Positions 51,277-60,199 are shown, counted from the stretch's first letter. The stretch is DNA of 64,000 bases from Rhodocyclaceae bacterium UBA2271 (GCA_002347405.1 DDXB01000031.1:73563-137562), one strand, 5' to 3'. Numbers and translations are program-made. The notes: a model not told the origin generated them from the letters alone.

Positions 51277-51576
51277 TCAGGCGGCGGGGTTCGGACGTCC
51301 GAGCATCTCGCGTACGCTGGACAGCAGGCCGTCGGCAATGCGCTCGGGGTTGATCTGGAAACGGCCTTCGGCGATCGCAGCCTTGATTTCGGCGACACGC
51401 TGGGCGTTTACCGGCGCTTCACCAGCGCCGACTTCCTGCAAGCGGGCAGATAGCGAGGAAATGTCGACGCGCTCGCTCGTCCCCGCGCGTGGCTGTGGCG
51501 GAGTGGCAGCAGGGCCGCGCGCGCGTCCGGAATCCGGGGTGCTGCTGACGGCAGGGGTGGCACTGTTGATTTTCAC
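51277..51576 (-). CDS. flgM: Anti-sigma-28 factor FlgM
   Basis: FlgM holds FliA inactive until the hook is finished and FlgM is exported. The 99-residue protein has a disordered Pro/Ala-rich first half and the conserved C-terminal VAEIKAAIAEGRFQINPERIADGLLSSVREML that binds sigma-28. The start is GTG at 51576 behind AGAGG. A stretch encoding VGAGEAP resembles R1 loosely (51421-51434), but FlgM proteins vary here. Confidence 0.92.
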   Translation of the reverse strand: MKINSATPAVSSTPDSGRARGPAATPPQPRAGTSERVDISSLSARLQEVGAGEAPVNAQRVAEIKAAIAEGRFQINPERIADGLLSSVREMLGRPNPAA

Positions 51577-51699
51577 GATATATACCTCTTGGATCAGATT
51601 AGTGCTCGCTGACGCGAACCTCAGCCTACTCTAAGCCCTTGTAATTTAAAGCAGAAAGCTATTCTGCATGTAATTACGGCAGAACCGCTGAAAACTTGA

Positions 51700-51778
51700 G
51701 TGCGATCTGGTGCGCGATTGTTGAATCTGTCGTTGATTATAAACATATCCTGTTTCCGCCATGGTGCACTCTGGTGCG
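51700..51778. promoter_or_regulatory. Paired 15-bp motif in the flgA-flgM gap
   Basis: GTGCGATCTGGTGCG (51700-51714) and GTGCACTCTGGTGCG (51764-51778) are direct copies with 13 of 15 bases identical. Between them a minus-strand TATAAT (about 51739-51744) could serve flgM. No sigma-28 box was recognised. Confidence 0.4.
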
Positions 51779-51801
51779 GATCGCATACGCCAGCAGCCGT
51801 T

Positions 51802-52503
51802 TCAATAACCGACTTCCACCGTGCCGCCAGCCTTGGCGATCCCGCTGATGACGTGGCCATTGCCAAGCCGGACCTGGGCAACCTGTCCCTCGATGGCATT
51901 GTTGAGCGCCCGACCTTCGTTGGTCACCGTAAACCCGGGCCCGCGTGAAATGACCCTGACGGTTTGTCCCTGGCGCACCACCATCATCGCCCTGAGCATG
52001 TCCGAGCGCAGCGGCCGGCCGGCCGGGATTGATGTGGCGGCAGCCTTGCCGACGGCACCGGCGAATTCGGTGAGGATGTTTGACGGCAGTTCGGACAGGT
52101 CGCCCAACTGGGTGGCCAGATCATCCTCGACGACGACCTGCCCCTGCGCGATGGGGCGCGCACTGATCAGATAATCGGCCTTGACGCGGATATGGACCGG
52201 CACATAAACGCGCCAGCCAGCTTCGTTGAGGCAGCGCACCAGGACGTTGATGCGTCCCCAGCCCTGTGCTCCCTGCGGGCGGCTGACATCGAATGAGTTG
52301 CAGGGCGCGAGCTGATTGCCCGGGTCGATGCCGCCTATTTCGTAACTGACCTGCCCGGGCAGGCCTTTGGACTGGATCTTGAGCCAGCTTTCGATGGCTT
52401 TTTTAACCGGGGCGGGGTCCTGCTGGGCGTGAGTCAACGCGGCAACCAGGCAAAGAGCGAGGAAAGCGAAGAGGGGGCGGAGGGGGGTGGTCAATCGGCG
52501 CAT
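51802..52503 (-). CDS. flgA: Flagellar P-ring assembly chaperone FlgA
   Basis: The 233-residue periplasmic protein helps FlgI form the P ring. A signal peptide (LFAFLALCLVAALTHA) is followed by a short N-terminal region. The SAF-like C-terminal domain contains DYLISARPIAQGQVVVEDDLATQLGDLSELP, AGRPLRSDMLRAMMVVRQGQTVRV and GFTVTNEGRALNNAIEGQVAQVRLGNG. The ATG at 52503 is well placed. It is upstream of flgM and flgN on the same strand. Confidence 0.93.
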   Translation of the reverse strand: MRRLTTPLRPLFAFLALCLVAALTHAQQDPAPVKKAIESWLKIQSKGLPGQVSYEIGGIDPGNQLAPCNSFDVSRPQGAQGWGRINVLVRCLNEAGWRVYVPVHIRVKADYLISARPIAQGQVVVEDDLATQLGDLSELPSNILTEFAGAVGKAAATSIPAGRPLRSDMLRAMMVVRQGQTVRVISRGPGFTVTNEGRALNNAIEGQVAQVRLGNGHVISGIAKAGGTVEVGY

Positions 52504-52585
52504 GCCGACATTGAACCATTTGGTACTGCATAAGGGTTGACTGCGTATTGGCGCTTTTTCGTCGCTTTTCTCTTTTGGCCCACTA

Positions 52586-54454
52586 CTACCGGGTCAGTTG
52601 GGCGTAGAGCAGGGGCAGGCGGGTAGGCAGTTCGTCGGGTTTGCGGATAACCGCGTATCCGGAAGGCCCGAACAGATGGGGCAGATAGCCCGCGCCTTCG
52701 CGATCGATCGTTACGCAAAACGGTACCAGCCCCTGACGGCGTGCTGCACCGATGGCGACGCGGGTGTCCTCGATGCCGTAGCGGCCCTCGTAGAGATCAA
52801 GATCGTTCGGTTTCCCGTCGGAGAGGATGAGCAGGATGCGCCGACTTGCGGTTTCGCTGCCCTGCAGCGCGGTGGCGTGGCGGATCGCCGCCCCGAGACG
52901 GGTGTAATAGCCCGACTTGATCGCTGCGATTCTGCCGCGCACTTTATCGTCAAAGCGTTCGTCGAAGTTTTTCAGCCGATGGAAACGCACATTGCTGCGC
53001 TTGAGCGACGAGAAGCCGCAGATCGCGAAGCGGTCACCGGTGGCCTCGAGCGCTTCCCCAAACAGCAGCAAAGAGTCGCGGATGACGTCGATTACCCTGG
53101 CATCAGACGAAATCCAGGAGTCTGTCGACAGCGACAGATCGGCCAGAACCATACAGGACAGGTCGCGCGCACGCTTCTCGAGCGACAGGTAGAGTTGTTC
53201 GGAGGGGTGGCGGCCGACGCTGCGGTCGGTCTGCGCGCGCACCACTGCATCGACATCGAGTTCGGTGCCGTCGGGGCGATGCTTGAGCCACACGCGGCCC
53301 GGCTGCAACGCGGCAAACTGCTGGTGCAGCCGGCGTGCCGTGCGGCGCAGGCTGGGAGGAAGTGCCGCCGGCGCGGCGTTGCGCGCCACCAGTTCGGTCA
53401 GGCAAACGTGGTCTTCGAGCAGGCGTTGCTTGCGATAGTCCCACTCGGGTAGCCGGAGGCCGGGCCCGAGCACGATATCGTCCTCGGCGGCTGAGGGCAG
53501 ATCGAGGTCGAACTTGACCTTCGAGGCGACCGGATCCTTGTCCTGGGCGAGCGAGAGGTGGTCAAGATCACGCGCGGCCGCGGCGGCATTCGGGTCGGGG
53601 TCGTCGTCAGTGGGTCGATTGATGCGCAGAAATTCGGCTACGGCGAGCAGACTTTCGGCGCGGAACATGATCGCCAGGCCGTTCTTCTCCTTGGGCATGT
53701 CCTCGCGTTGTGCGCGATAGGCGCGCCGCTCCGCCTCCTCCGATGGCGGTGCGCCATGGGTGGTCTGCTCGTGATCGATATCGGTCGAGCGGACTGCCGA
53801 GGCGTTCGTTCCCAGCGCGCCCGAGAGCCAGAGACGGACCGGCTCGGCTGCAGGTGCGTTAGTGCTTACTGCGGGCAGGATGAGCACAGTGCCAGGTACT
53901 GCCAAAGCGTGCCGGATTGCCCGTTCGCGTTCGGCCTCGGCTGCGGGTAGCCGGGTTGGATCGATGCGGGTCGGCAGATAGGCTTCGACCAGTCTGCGGT
54001 AACGAGCGCCAATGCCCGGCCAGATTGCGAGGGCGCAACAGGTTGCGGCCTGATTGCGCCGGAAATCGCCTGCTTCATCGGGCGTGTAACTTGTGTCGTC
54101 GGGCAGCCGGTCATGTGCGGCAGCCAGGGCAGCAAGCCACAGGTAGAGGTCGCGGTTCAGGCTGCGCGCCGGGAAGCAGTCGATCTCCGGCGGCAGTCGC
54201 AGCGTCGCCTGATCCATGCGCGCCTGCGCCAGCTTGTCGCCGATGCCGGCAATGCGTGCGAACAGGCCACGCCTCCCACGATGCGGATCGATGGTCGCCG
54301 CGGCGATGCGCAGGCCGGGGTCGCCGCCCAGGGCGCGGAAGTAGACGCCGGCGGTGCGCTCGATCTCCCTGAGCCGGACCGCCGCTGCGGGGTAACGCTG
54401 TTCGGCATTGCGTGTGATCAGTCCATGCCAGAGCTTGCCTATGGTTTCTTCCAT
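52586..54454 (-). CDS. norD: Nitric oxide reductase activation protein NorD
   Basis: The 622-residue cytoplasmic protein has a C-terminal von Willebrand A domain (from about 430) with the MIDAS motif DLSLS then TDSW, followed by LLILSDGKPNDLDLYEGRYGIEDTR. With the AAA protein NorQ it matures the NorCB enzyme. The ATG at 54454 (MEETIGKLWHG) is 7 bp after the Fe-S protein gene. It is the last gene of the nor operon. Confidence 0.92.
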   Translation of the reverse strand: MEETIGKLWHGLITRNAEQRYPAAAVRLREIERTAGVYFRALGGDPGLRIAAATIDPHRGRRGLFARIAGIGDKLAQARMDQATLRLPPEIDCFPARSLNRDLYLWLAALAAAHDRLPDDTSYTPDEAGDFRRNQAATCCALAIWPGIGARYRRLVEAYLPTRIDPTRLPAAEAERERAIRHALAVPGTVLILPAVSTNAPAAEPVRLWLSGALGTNASAVRSTDIDHEQTTHGAPPSEEAERRAYRAQREDMPKEKNGLAIMFRAESLLAVAEFLRINRPTDDDPDPNAAAAARDLDHLSLAQDKDPVASKVKFDLDLPSAAEDDIVLGPGLRLPEWDYRKQRLLEDHVCLTELVARNAAPAALPPSLRRTARRLHQQFAALQPGRVWLKHRPDGTELDVDAVVRAQTDRSVGRHPSEQLYLSLEKRARDLSCMVLADLSLSTDSWISSDARVIDVIRDSLLLFGEALEATGDRFAICGFSSLKRSNVRFHRLKNFDERFDDKVRGRIAAIKSGYYTRLGAAIRHATALQGSETASRRILLILSDGKPNDLDLYEGRYGIEDTRVAIGAARRQGLVPFCVTIDREGAGYLPHLFGPSGYAVIRKPDELPTRLPLLYAQLTR

Positions 54455-54461
54455 GTCCGGG

Positions 54462-55511
54462 TCACTTCTTGCGCCGTTGCACCAATGCGGCGGAACGGAA
54501 ACCCGCCTCATTCTCGCGGGCTGCCGCATCACTGACCCAGGCGAGCAATGAACCGTCTGGATTATTGCGCTGGGTCTGCCCGCAGGCATCGATGCACTGG
54601 CCACACTGGGTGCAGGTGAACATGTGACGTTTAATGTTGCGCGGCGGCAGCCGCATCGGACAGGCCGCCTCGCAGGCGGATGAGCGGTCCGGCAGGCAGG
54701 TGGCGCAGGTGGCGGCGCGCTGGCGTTTGAAGCCCACCACCATCGCATTGCGATTGCCCATCCACGCGAGGCTCTGGAACAGTCCGACGGCGCATGCGTA
54801 GCGGCAGAACAGGTGGCGGGCGAACAGGAATTCGAACGACAATACGGCGGTGCCGACCCCGACAAAAAGTGCCTGATTGCGGGTGAGTTCACCGTGCAAG
54901 AGGTTGCCGTATACCTGTGCGGGAGGAATCAGGTAGGTGAGCAGTACGATAGCCCAGAGCAGGGCGAACAGCACCGCAGCCGGCACGACCACGCCCCACC
55001 AGCGCACATCGGGTTGCCAGCGCGCGCCATCGGGACGCCAGGGCGTGAGCCGGGCGGATTCCCAGATGCTGGGTTTGCCGGAGGCACGGATCATCAGCCG
55101 GTTGATCGTCTCCACCACCGAAAAGTGCGGACATAACCAGCCGCAGTACAGACGTCCCCACTTCCAGGCCACAAACAGGAACAGCGCGGCGCCCCCGAGC
55201 AAGGGCAGAAACAGGCGAAGCAAAACATTCCCCGCCGCCTCGAACGGGCCGCTGCGTCCCGCGAGAAAATCATCCAGGCCGAGCCGCCATTCCATGCCCA
55301 GCAGCCAGGCGTGGCCGACCGTCAGATCGAAGCGCAGCAGATCGAATACCGGTGCGAGGATGAACAGTACAAAAAAACCGATTTGCCACAAGAAGCGCGT
55401 GACCTGGGTCCGGGCAGCTACGCGCGGCTTTGCCACCGTTATCGGGATGCTGCGTCTGGCCGTGCCGGCTAACGGTTGACCCGGATGGGGTGGGCCAAGC
55501 AGTGCGCTCAT
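54462..55511 (-). CDS. Membrane-bound polyferredoxin of the NapH/NosR/CcoG type
   Basis: The 349-residue protein has about five membrane segments (for example FLWQIGFFVLFILAPVFDLL and WWGVVVPAAVLFALLWAIVLL). Cys motifs face the cytoplasm: LYCGWLCPH, HLFCRYACAVG, then CATCLPDRSSACEAACPM and CTQCGQCIDACG, enough for two 4Fe-4S clusters. It could pass electrons or help metallocentre assembly for NorCB. The ATG at 55511 lies 10 bp after the membrane-protein gene. It is not part of the classical norCBQDEF set. Confidence 0.82.
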   Translation of the reverse strand: MSALLGPPHPGQPLAGTARRSIPITVAKPRVAARTQVTRFLWQIGFFVLFILAPVFDLLRFDLTVGHAWLLGMEWRLGLDDFLAGRSGPFEAAGNVLLRLFLPLLGGAALFLFVAWKWGRLYCGWLCPHFSVVETINRLMIRASGKPSIWESARLTPWRPDGARWQPDVRWWGVVVPAAVLFALLWAIVLLTYLIPPAQVYGNLLHGELTRNQALFVGVGTAVLSFEFLFARHLFCRYACAVGLFQSLAWMGNRNAMVVGFKRQRAATCATCLPDRSSACEAACPMRLPPRNIKRHMFTCTQCGQCIDACGQTQRNNPDGSLLAWVSDAAARENEAGFRSAALVQRRKK

Positions 55512-55521
55512 TTTTTCGGCT

Positions 55522-55932
55522 TCAGTCTTCAATGCGCGGACCCAGCAGGGGATAGCGCCACTTGCGGGCCAGAATCGCACGATTCAGGCCGAACACGCCG
55601 AGCAGGATCAGGGCGGCGTGGACACAGATGAAGTACAGCACCCCGATCACCCAGGACACCGGATTGTCGATGCCGCCAAGCAGGAATATCGTCACGCTCA
55701 CCCCGATCAGGATTGTGGCACCGCTGATGCTGGTGACGACGGTCTGCTGGAGATGGTTGCGTACTATGGCCGAATCGCTGTGGCGAAATTTCCACCACAG
55801 AGCCACCATCAGCACGAAGCCGAGCACCGGAATGATCATAAGGTTGGCCAGGAACAGTGCTTCCGCAAGCACCGCGACCGGCGGTCCGGGCATGTTTTCC
55901 TTGAGCAGGTTGGGTTGCTGTCTGTCTGTCAT
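55522..55932 (-). CDS. Four-helix membrane protein in the nor operon
   Basis: The 136-residue protein has four hydrophobic segments (about 23-48, 68-86, 92-118), interrupted by WKFRHSDSAIVRNHLQQTVVT, like the DUF4870-type small membrane proteins. It occupies a place where norE/norF occur in other operons but does not resemble NorE. Its gene is 6 bp from norQ and 10 bp from the Fe-S protein gene. The function is unknown; a helper for NorCB assembly is an inference from position. Confidence 0.7.
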   Translation of the reverse strand: MTDRQQPNLLKENMPGPPVAVLAEALFLANLMIIPVLGFVLMVALWWKFRHSDSAIVRNHLQQTVVTSISGATILIGVSVTIFLLGGIDNPVSWVIGVLYFICVHAALILLGVFGLNRAILARKWRYPLLGPRIED

Positions 55933-55938
55933 GGTAAA

Positions 55939-56739
55939 TCAACGACCGAATGTCGCCGCCACAACTTCCATCAGCGCTTCGGCGATTTCCGGATCGTCGG
56001 TGAGGCTTTCGACAATGGCGGCGCGACAGGCGCTGACCGGGTCCATGCCGGCGCGAATCAGCAGCGCTGCATAGACGAGCAGGCGCGTGCTGGCGGCTTC
56101 TTCGAGGTCGTGCTCTTTCAGGGTGCGCAATGCGTTGGCTATGCCGACCAGGCGGCGTGCCAGGTCAGGTGCGCAACCGGTTTCGCCAAGCAGGATCGAT
56201 TCCTCGCGTTCGCGCGCCGGAAAGTCGAAGCGCAGGCTGACGAAGCGCTGCCGGGTGGAGGGTTTCATGCCCTTCAGCAGGTTCTGGTAACCGGGGTTGT
56301 AGGAGACCACCAGCATGAATTCCGGTGGCGCCTTGAGCAACTCGCCGGTGCGATCAATCGGCAGGATGCGGCGATCATCGGCCAGTGGATGCACCACCAC
56401 GGTGGTGTCCTTGCGCGCCTCGACAATCTCGTCCAGATAGCAGATGCCGCCTTCGCGTACGGCTCGCGTCAGGGGACCGTCGCACCAGACGGTCTGGCCG
56501 TCACCGATCAGATGGCGGCCGACCAGGTCGGCCGCGGTCAGGTCGTCGTGACAGGCGACTGTGTACAGGGGCAGCCCCAGCCGTGCCGCCATGTGAGTGA
56601 CAAAACGGGTCTTGCCACAGCCCGTCGGACCCTTGATGAGCAGGGGCAGCTTGTTTTGCCAGGTGCGTTCGAAGACGGTGACTTCATCGCCAGCCGGCTG
56701 ATAGAACGGTATGGCGGGATGCGGGTTTTCGAGTTTCAT
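55939..56739 (-). CDS. norQ: MoxR-type AAA ATPase NorQ
   Basis: The 266-residue protein has the P-loop GPTGCGKTRFVTHMAARLG (about 36-54), Walker B GGICYLDEIVEAR and VSYNPGYQNLLKGMKPSTRQRFVSL, typical of NorQ/CbbQ. It works with NorD to insert the non-haem iron of nitric oxide reductase. The ATG at 56739 has the conserved start. It is 45 bp after norB. Confidence 0.95.
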   Translation of the reverse strand: MKLENPHPAIPFYQPAGDEVTVFERTWQNKLPLLIKGPTGCGKTRFVTHMAARLGLPLYTVACHDDLTAADLVGRHLIGDGQTVWCDGPLTRAVREGGICYLDEIVEARKDTTVVVHPLADDRRILPIDRTGELLKAPPEFMLVVSYNPGYQNLLKGMKPSTRQRFVSLRFDFPAREREESILLGETGCAPDLARRLVGIANALRTLKEHDLEEAASTRLLVYAALLIRAGMDPVSACRAAIVESLTDDPEIAEALMEVVAATFGR

Positions 56740-56784
56740 TCAGTAAATCCTTTCCCGCCGGCCAGGGCCGGCGGGGTGACAACG

Positions 56785-58164
56785 TCAGGCGCTCAGCGGT
56801 TTGCTTTCACCTTTAACGAAGAAGCTCAGCACATAGGTCACCAGTCCGGCGAAGAATGCCACCCCGGCCCAGACGCGCATCCAGTAGAACAACGCAACCT
56901 GATCCTGCGCCATCATGAACGACATCGGCGTTTCGGACACGCGTTGCAGCCAGATTTGCAGGATACCGGCCGCCGTGAGGAACAGCGTGATGAACACCAT
57001 CGCGATGGTCATGATCCAGAAGCTCCACATTTCCAGTACCTGGGCTTTCGGGCTGTTTGCCGCGCGGCCACGCAGGATCGGCATCGCATAGCTGATGATC
57101 GTGATCACGACCAGCACATACGCACCGTAGAACGCCAGATGGCCATGCGCGGCGGTGATCTGCGTGCCGTGCGTGTAATAGTTCACCGGCGCCAGGGTGT
57201 GCAGGAAGCCCCAGACGCCGGCGCCAAGAAAGGCCATGACGCCGGTACCCAGAGCCCACAGCACGGCGGCCTTGTTCGGGTGTTCGCGACGGCGGCGGTT
57301 CACCATGTTGAAGGCGAAGACCGTCATGGCGAAGAAGGGGATCGGTTCGAGTGCGGAGAAGATCGAGCCCCACCATTGCCAGTATTCCGGCGTGCCGATC
57401 CAGAAATAATGGTGGCCGGTGCCGATGATGCCGGTCACCAGTGCCAGGGTGATGATTACGTACAGCCATTTTTCGATGACTTCCCGGTCAACCCCGGTGA
57501 CCTTGATCAGCACGAAAGCCAGTAGCGCGGCCATGATCAGTTCCCACACGCCCTCGACCCACAGGTGCACCACCCACCACCAGTAGAACTTGTCCATAAC
57601 GAGGTTGGTCGGGTTGTAAAACGCGAACAGGAAGAAGATCGCCAATCCCCACAACCCGATCAGCAGGACAATGTTGATCACCGTTTTGCGTCCCCTGAGC
57701 ATTGTCATGCTGATGTTGAACAGGAATGCCAGGGCGACAACCACGATGCCGATCTTGGTGAGCAACGGCTGTTCGAGAAACTCGCGGCCCATGGTGGCGA
57801 GAAGGTTGTTGCCGGTCATGGTGGCGAGCGTGTTGTAGTCGACGAACAGGTAGCCGAGGATCGTCAGTACGCCCGCGGCGAGAAAGACCCAGAACAGGAT
57901 CCAGGCCAGTAGCGGGCTGTACAGCTCGGTTTCAGCTTCTTCGGGCACGAGGTAATAGGCGGCGCCCATGAAGCCGAACAGCAGCCAGACGATCAGCAGG
58001 TTGGTGTGCACCATGCGGGCGATGTTGAATGGAATCTCCGGGAACAGAAAGTCGCCGATGACGTATTGCGTGCCGAGGATGAGGCCGAAAATGACCTGTC
58101 CGGCAAACAGCGCGATTGCCGCGATGAAGTAGGGCAGCGCGACCGCTTGAGATTGGTATTTCAT
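56785..58164 (-). CDS. norB: Nitric oxide reductase cytochrome b subunit
   Basis: NorB reduces two NO to N2O at a haem b3/non-haem iron centre. The 459-residue protein has about 12 membrane segments. His ligands are visible in FNIARMVHTNLLIVW, WWWVVHLWVEGVWELI, GTGHHYFWIG and THGTQITAAHGHLAFYGAY. It has no N-terminal quinol-oxidising domain, so it is the cytochrome c type that needs NorC. It follows norC by 50 bp. Confidence 0.97.
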   Translation of the reverse strand: MKYQSQAVALPYFIAAIALFAGQVIFGLILGTQYVIGDFLFPEIPFNIARMVHTNLLIVWLLFGFMGAAYYLVPEEAETELYSPLLAWILFWVFLAAGVLTILGYLFVDYNTLATMTGNNLLATMGREFLEQPLLTKIGIVVVALAFLFNISMTMLRGRKTVINIVLLIGLWGLAIFFLFAFYNPTNLVMDKFYWWWVVHLWVEGVWELIMAALLAFVLIKVTGVDREVIEKWLYVIITLALVTGIIGTGHHYFWIGTPEYWQWWGSIFSALEPIPFFAMTVFAFNMVNRRRREHPNKAAVLWALGTGVMAFLGAGVWGFLHTLAPVNYYTHGTQITAAHGHLAFYGAYVLVVITIISYAMPILRGRAANSPKAQVLEMWSFWIMTIAMVFITLFLTAAGILQIWLQRVSETPMSFMMAQDQVALFYWMRVWAGVAFFAGLVTYVLSFFVKGESKPLSA

Positions 58165-58214
58165 GACGTGGGTCCCTTATGCGTAATCTCGATAGGAATT
58201 GATGGGCGTGCGGC

Positions 58215-58640
58215 TCAGCCTTCGATGTTGGGCGGCCATTTCTGCGTATTGATTCCCGCCGTGTAGCGGAAGAACTCGACCAGATCGTCCAGTTCCTTAT
58301 CGGTCAGATGGAATTGCGGCATCTGCCGGCGGCCCGGGGCATTGGTCGGCATGGCCTGAATCCAGGCCTTGATGAAATCGGGGCCGCGGCGCGTGTAGAC
58401 ATTTCCCAGTTCGGGTGCGTAGTAGGCGCCTTCGCCGAGCAGCGTGTGACAGCCGATGCAGTTGCGCGTTTCCCAGATGTGCTTGCCGGCGGCGGCACTC
58501 GGGGTGAGGTTGTGCCGGTTGTCGGTCTTGGGCAGTGCCTTCATGGTGTCGAAGGTCAGGGCCAGGAATAACAGAAAGAAGAAAACCGACCCGCCGTAGA
58601 AAACATTGCGGGCCATGGCTTTGGTGAAGGTTCCGCTCAT
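58215..58640 (-). CDS. norC: Nitric oxide reductase cytochrome c subunit
   Basis: The 141-residue protein has one N-terminal membrane anchor (VFYGGSVFFFLLFLALTF) and a periplasmic mono-haem domain with CIGCH (about 60-64) and a distal Met near GRRQMPQF. It delivers electrons to NorB. GAGGT precedes the ATG at 58640. It is the first gene of norC-norB-norQ-orf-FeS-norD. Confidence 0.97.
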   Translation of the reverse strand: MSGTFTKAMARNVFYGGSVFFFLLFLALTFDTMKALPKTDNRHNLTPSAAAGKHIWETRNCIGCHTLLGEGAYYAPELGNVYTRRGPDFIKAWIQAMPTNAPGRRQMPQFHLTDKELDDLVEFFRYTAGINTQKWPPNIEG

Positions 58641-58754
58641 GGGTTACCTCTTTTCGGAGTATTGGCTTGGGAAAGGCAGCCAGGTTGGTCGGGGTGAATT
58701 CGCGATGAACTCGGCAGCGACTTTACGTCGCGGAATTCCGCATGAAAATGATAT

Positions 58755-58775
58755 TAGTCAACTTTAATAGTCAAC
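58755..58775. promoter_or_regulatory. Direct TAGTCAAC repeats upstream of norC
   Basis: TAGTCAAC occurs at 58755-58762 and 58768-58775, a 13-bp period; on the norC strand this is TTGACT twice. It could be a -35 region or a regulator site. No clear FNR/NNR palindrome was found in 58641-58878. Confidence 0.4.
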
Positions 58776-58878
58776 CTTTCTGGTAACTTGTTTCGCGGAT
58801 GGGGCGACTGCCGCATCCGGGCCGATGCCCTGAGTGGAAGTGCGGCATCGAATTCAGGCAACACCATTCAAAACCACC

Positions 58879-59175
58879 ATGACTTCAATTCCCTTGCCCC
58901 TGTACGTTGCATTTTTCTTTTTCCTCGGCGGCGCCTTGATCCTGAACCTGCATCATCGCTACCAGAACAAGCAGCGTGCATTGCCGGCGCGGGATCAATA
59001 CCTTGCGGACCACAATCTGGCCGCGCTGGCCTGTCATGCCTGCGGGTCTGCCCGGCTTGCCGAGCGGGGCCTGACGCATGGCGAGGATGAGCGTCGCATC
59101 TTCAGTTGCGTCGACTGCAAGGAAATGCTGTTTCAGGATCGCCGCATCGTGGATCTGGAGGAGAATCCCGCCTGA
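58879..59175 (+). CDS. Small membrane protein with zinc-ribbon-like Cys motif
   Basis: The 98-residue protein has one membrane segment (LYVAFFFFLGGALILNL, about 8-24). A soluble part follows with CHACG (about 53-57) and CVDCK (about 78-82), which looks like a zinc ribbon. The ATG at 58879 is chosen because the protein starts directly before the membrane segment. It is divergent from norC and upstream of flgB. I do not recognise a named family. Confidence 0.6.
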   Translation: MTSIPLPLYVAFFFFLGGALILNLHHRYQNKQRALPARDQYLADHNLAALACHACGSARLAERGLTHGEDERRIFSCVDCKEMLFQDRRIVDLEENPA

Positions 59176-59231
59176 CGGTGGTGATGTTCACTCCGAGCGG
59201 CCCCTGGCCTGCCGGCTGATCAGGCAAAATT

Positions 59232-59269
59232 TGCCGCCCGTTCGGCAGCTTGCCGTTTGCTTGCCGGCA
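59232..59269 (+). promoter_or_regulatory. Two TGCCG-CGGCA inverted repeats upstream of flgB
   Basis: TGCCG / CGGCA at 59232-59247 and again at 59251-59269. They lie about 55-90 bases before the sigma-54 promoter, where an enhancer-binding activator (FlrC/FleQ type) would bind. Confidence 0.45.
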
Positions 59270-59322
59270 ATCAGATCGTGAGAAAACTGGATTTGACGCT
59301 TGGCTAGTGCGTTGCGGGCTGC

Positions 59323-59338
59323 TGGCACGGTTACTGCA
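59323..59338 (+). promoter_or_regulatory. Sigma-54 promoter of flgBCDEFG
   Basis: TGGCACGGTTACTGCA carries GG at -24 (59324-59325) and GC at -12 (59336-59337), separated by exactly 10 bases. The predicted start is near 59349, about 28 bases before flgB. Confidence 0.85.
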
Positions 59339-59376
59339 TATGAGTGTTGCCCAAACAATCATTGCCGTGCTCAAAC

Positions 59377-59775
59377 ATGATCGACCGCCTTGAACAAGAC
59401 CTGAGCTTTACCCAGACGGCGCTGCGCTTGCGCAGCCAGCGGCAGGAAATGCTGGCCTCGAATATCGCCAACGCCGACACGCCGAACTTCAAGGCGCGCG
59501 ACATCGATTTCAAGTCGGCGCTGGCCAGTGCCATGGGTGGAGCGGATGCGAGCCTGGCGCGCACCCACGCGGGCCATCTGGCTGGCGTGGATGCACTGCC
59601 CGCCGGCGGCGCCGCGAAATATCGCACCGAGTATCAGGGCGCCGTCGACGGCAACACGGTGAACATGGATGTCGAGCGCGCCGCCTTCGCCGAAAACGCC
59701 ATGCAGGTCGAGGCGCTGATGACTTTCATCAACAAGCGTTTCCAGGGGCTTGGCCGCGCAATCTCGGGCCAGTAA
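59377..59775 (+). CDS. flgB: Flagellar proximal rod protein FlgB
   Basis: The 132-residue protein begins MIDRLEQDLSFTQTALRLRSQRQEMLASNIANADTPNFKARDIDF, the FlgB hallmark, and ends in a helix for rod packing. The ATG at 59377 gives the conserved start. It is the first gene of the rod/hook operon behind the sigma-54 promoter. Confidence 0.96.
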   Translation: MIDRLEQDLSFTQTALRLRSQRQEMLASNIANADTPNFKARDIDFKSALASAMGGADASLARTHAGHLAGVDALPAGGAAKYRTEYQGAVDGNTVNMDVERAAFAENAMQVEALMTFINKRFQGLGRAISGQ

Positions 59776-59778
59776 ATC

Positions 59779-60180
59779 ATGAGCGACTTCAGAATCTTCT
59801 CCATCGCCGGCTCCGCGCTGACCGCGCAGTCCGCCCGCCTCAACGCCGTGGCGAGCAACCTCGCCAATGCCGACAGCGTGGCCGGTGCCGATGGTCAGCC
59901 CTACCGCGCCAAACAGGTGGTGTTCCAGGCCATGCCGGTAGAAGGCGGCGGCATGGGCGTGCGCGTCACGCAGGTGGTGGATAGCGCCGCGCCGCTGCGC
60001 ATGCAGTACGACCCCGCCAATCCCGCCGCCAACGAGCAGGGTTATGTGGCGATGCCAAATGTGAACGTGGTGGAGGAAATGGTGAACATGATTTCCGCCT
60101 CGCGTGCCTACCAGACCAACGCCGAAGTGATGAACACGGCCAAGACCTTGATGACCAAGGCACTGGCAATCGGCCAGTAA
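59779..60180 (+). CDS. flgC: Flagellar proximal rod protein FlgC
   Basis: The 133-residue protein has SDFRIFSIAGSALTAQSARLNAVASNLANADS at the N-terminus and the C-terminal YVAMPNVNVVEEMVNMISASRAYQTNAEVMNTAKTLM motif. It lies 3 bp after flgB. It is one of the rod subunits. Confidence 0.96.
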   Translation: MSDFRIFSIAGSALTAQSARLNAVASNLANADSVAGADGQPYRAKQVVFQAMPVEGGGMGVRVTQVVDSAAPLRMQYDPANPAANEQGYVAMPNVNVVEEMVNMISASRAYQTNAEVMNTAKTLMTKALAIGQ

Positions 60181-60199
60181 CAGGAAACAGGAGACAAGC

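Noticed and set aside
51413..51436. R1 copy inside flgM
   Set aside because: Only ACCAGCGCCGACTT matches; FlgM sequences vary here, so a chance match is as likely.
58641..58878. FNR/NNR box before norC
   Set aside because: No TTGAT-N4-ATCAA type palindrome was found; only direct TTGACT repeats are visible.
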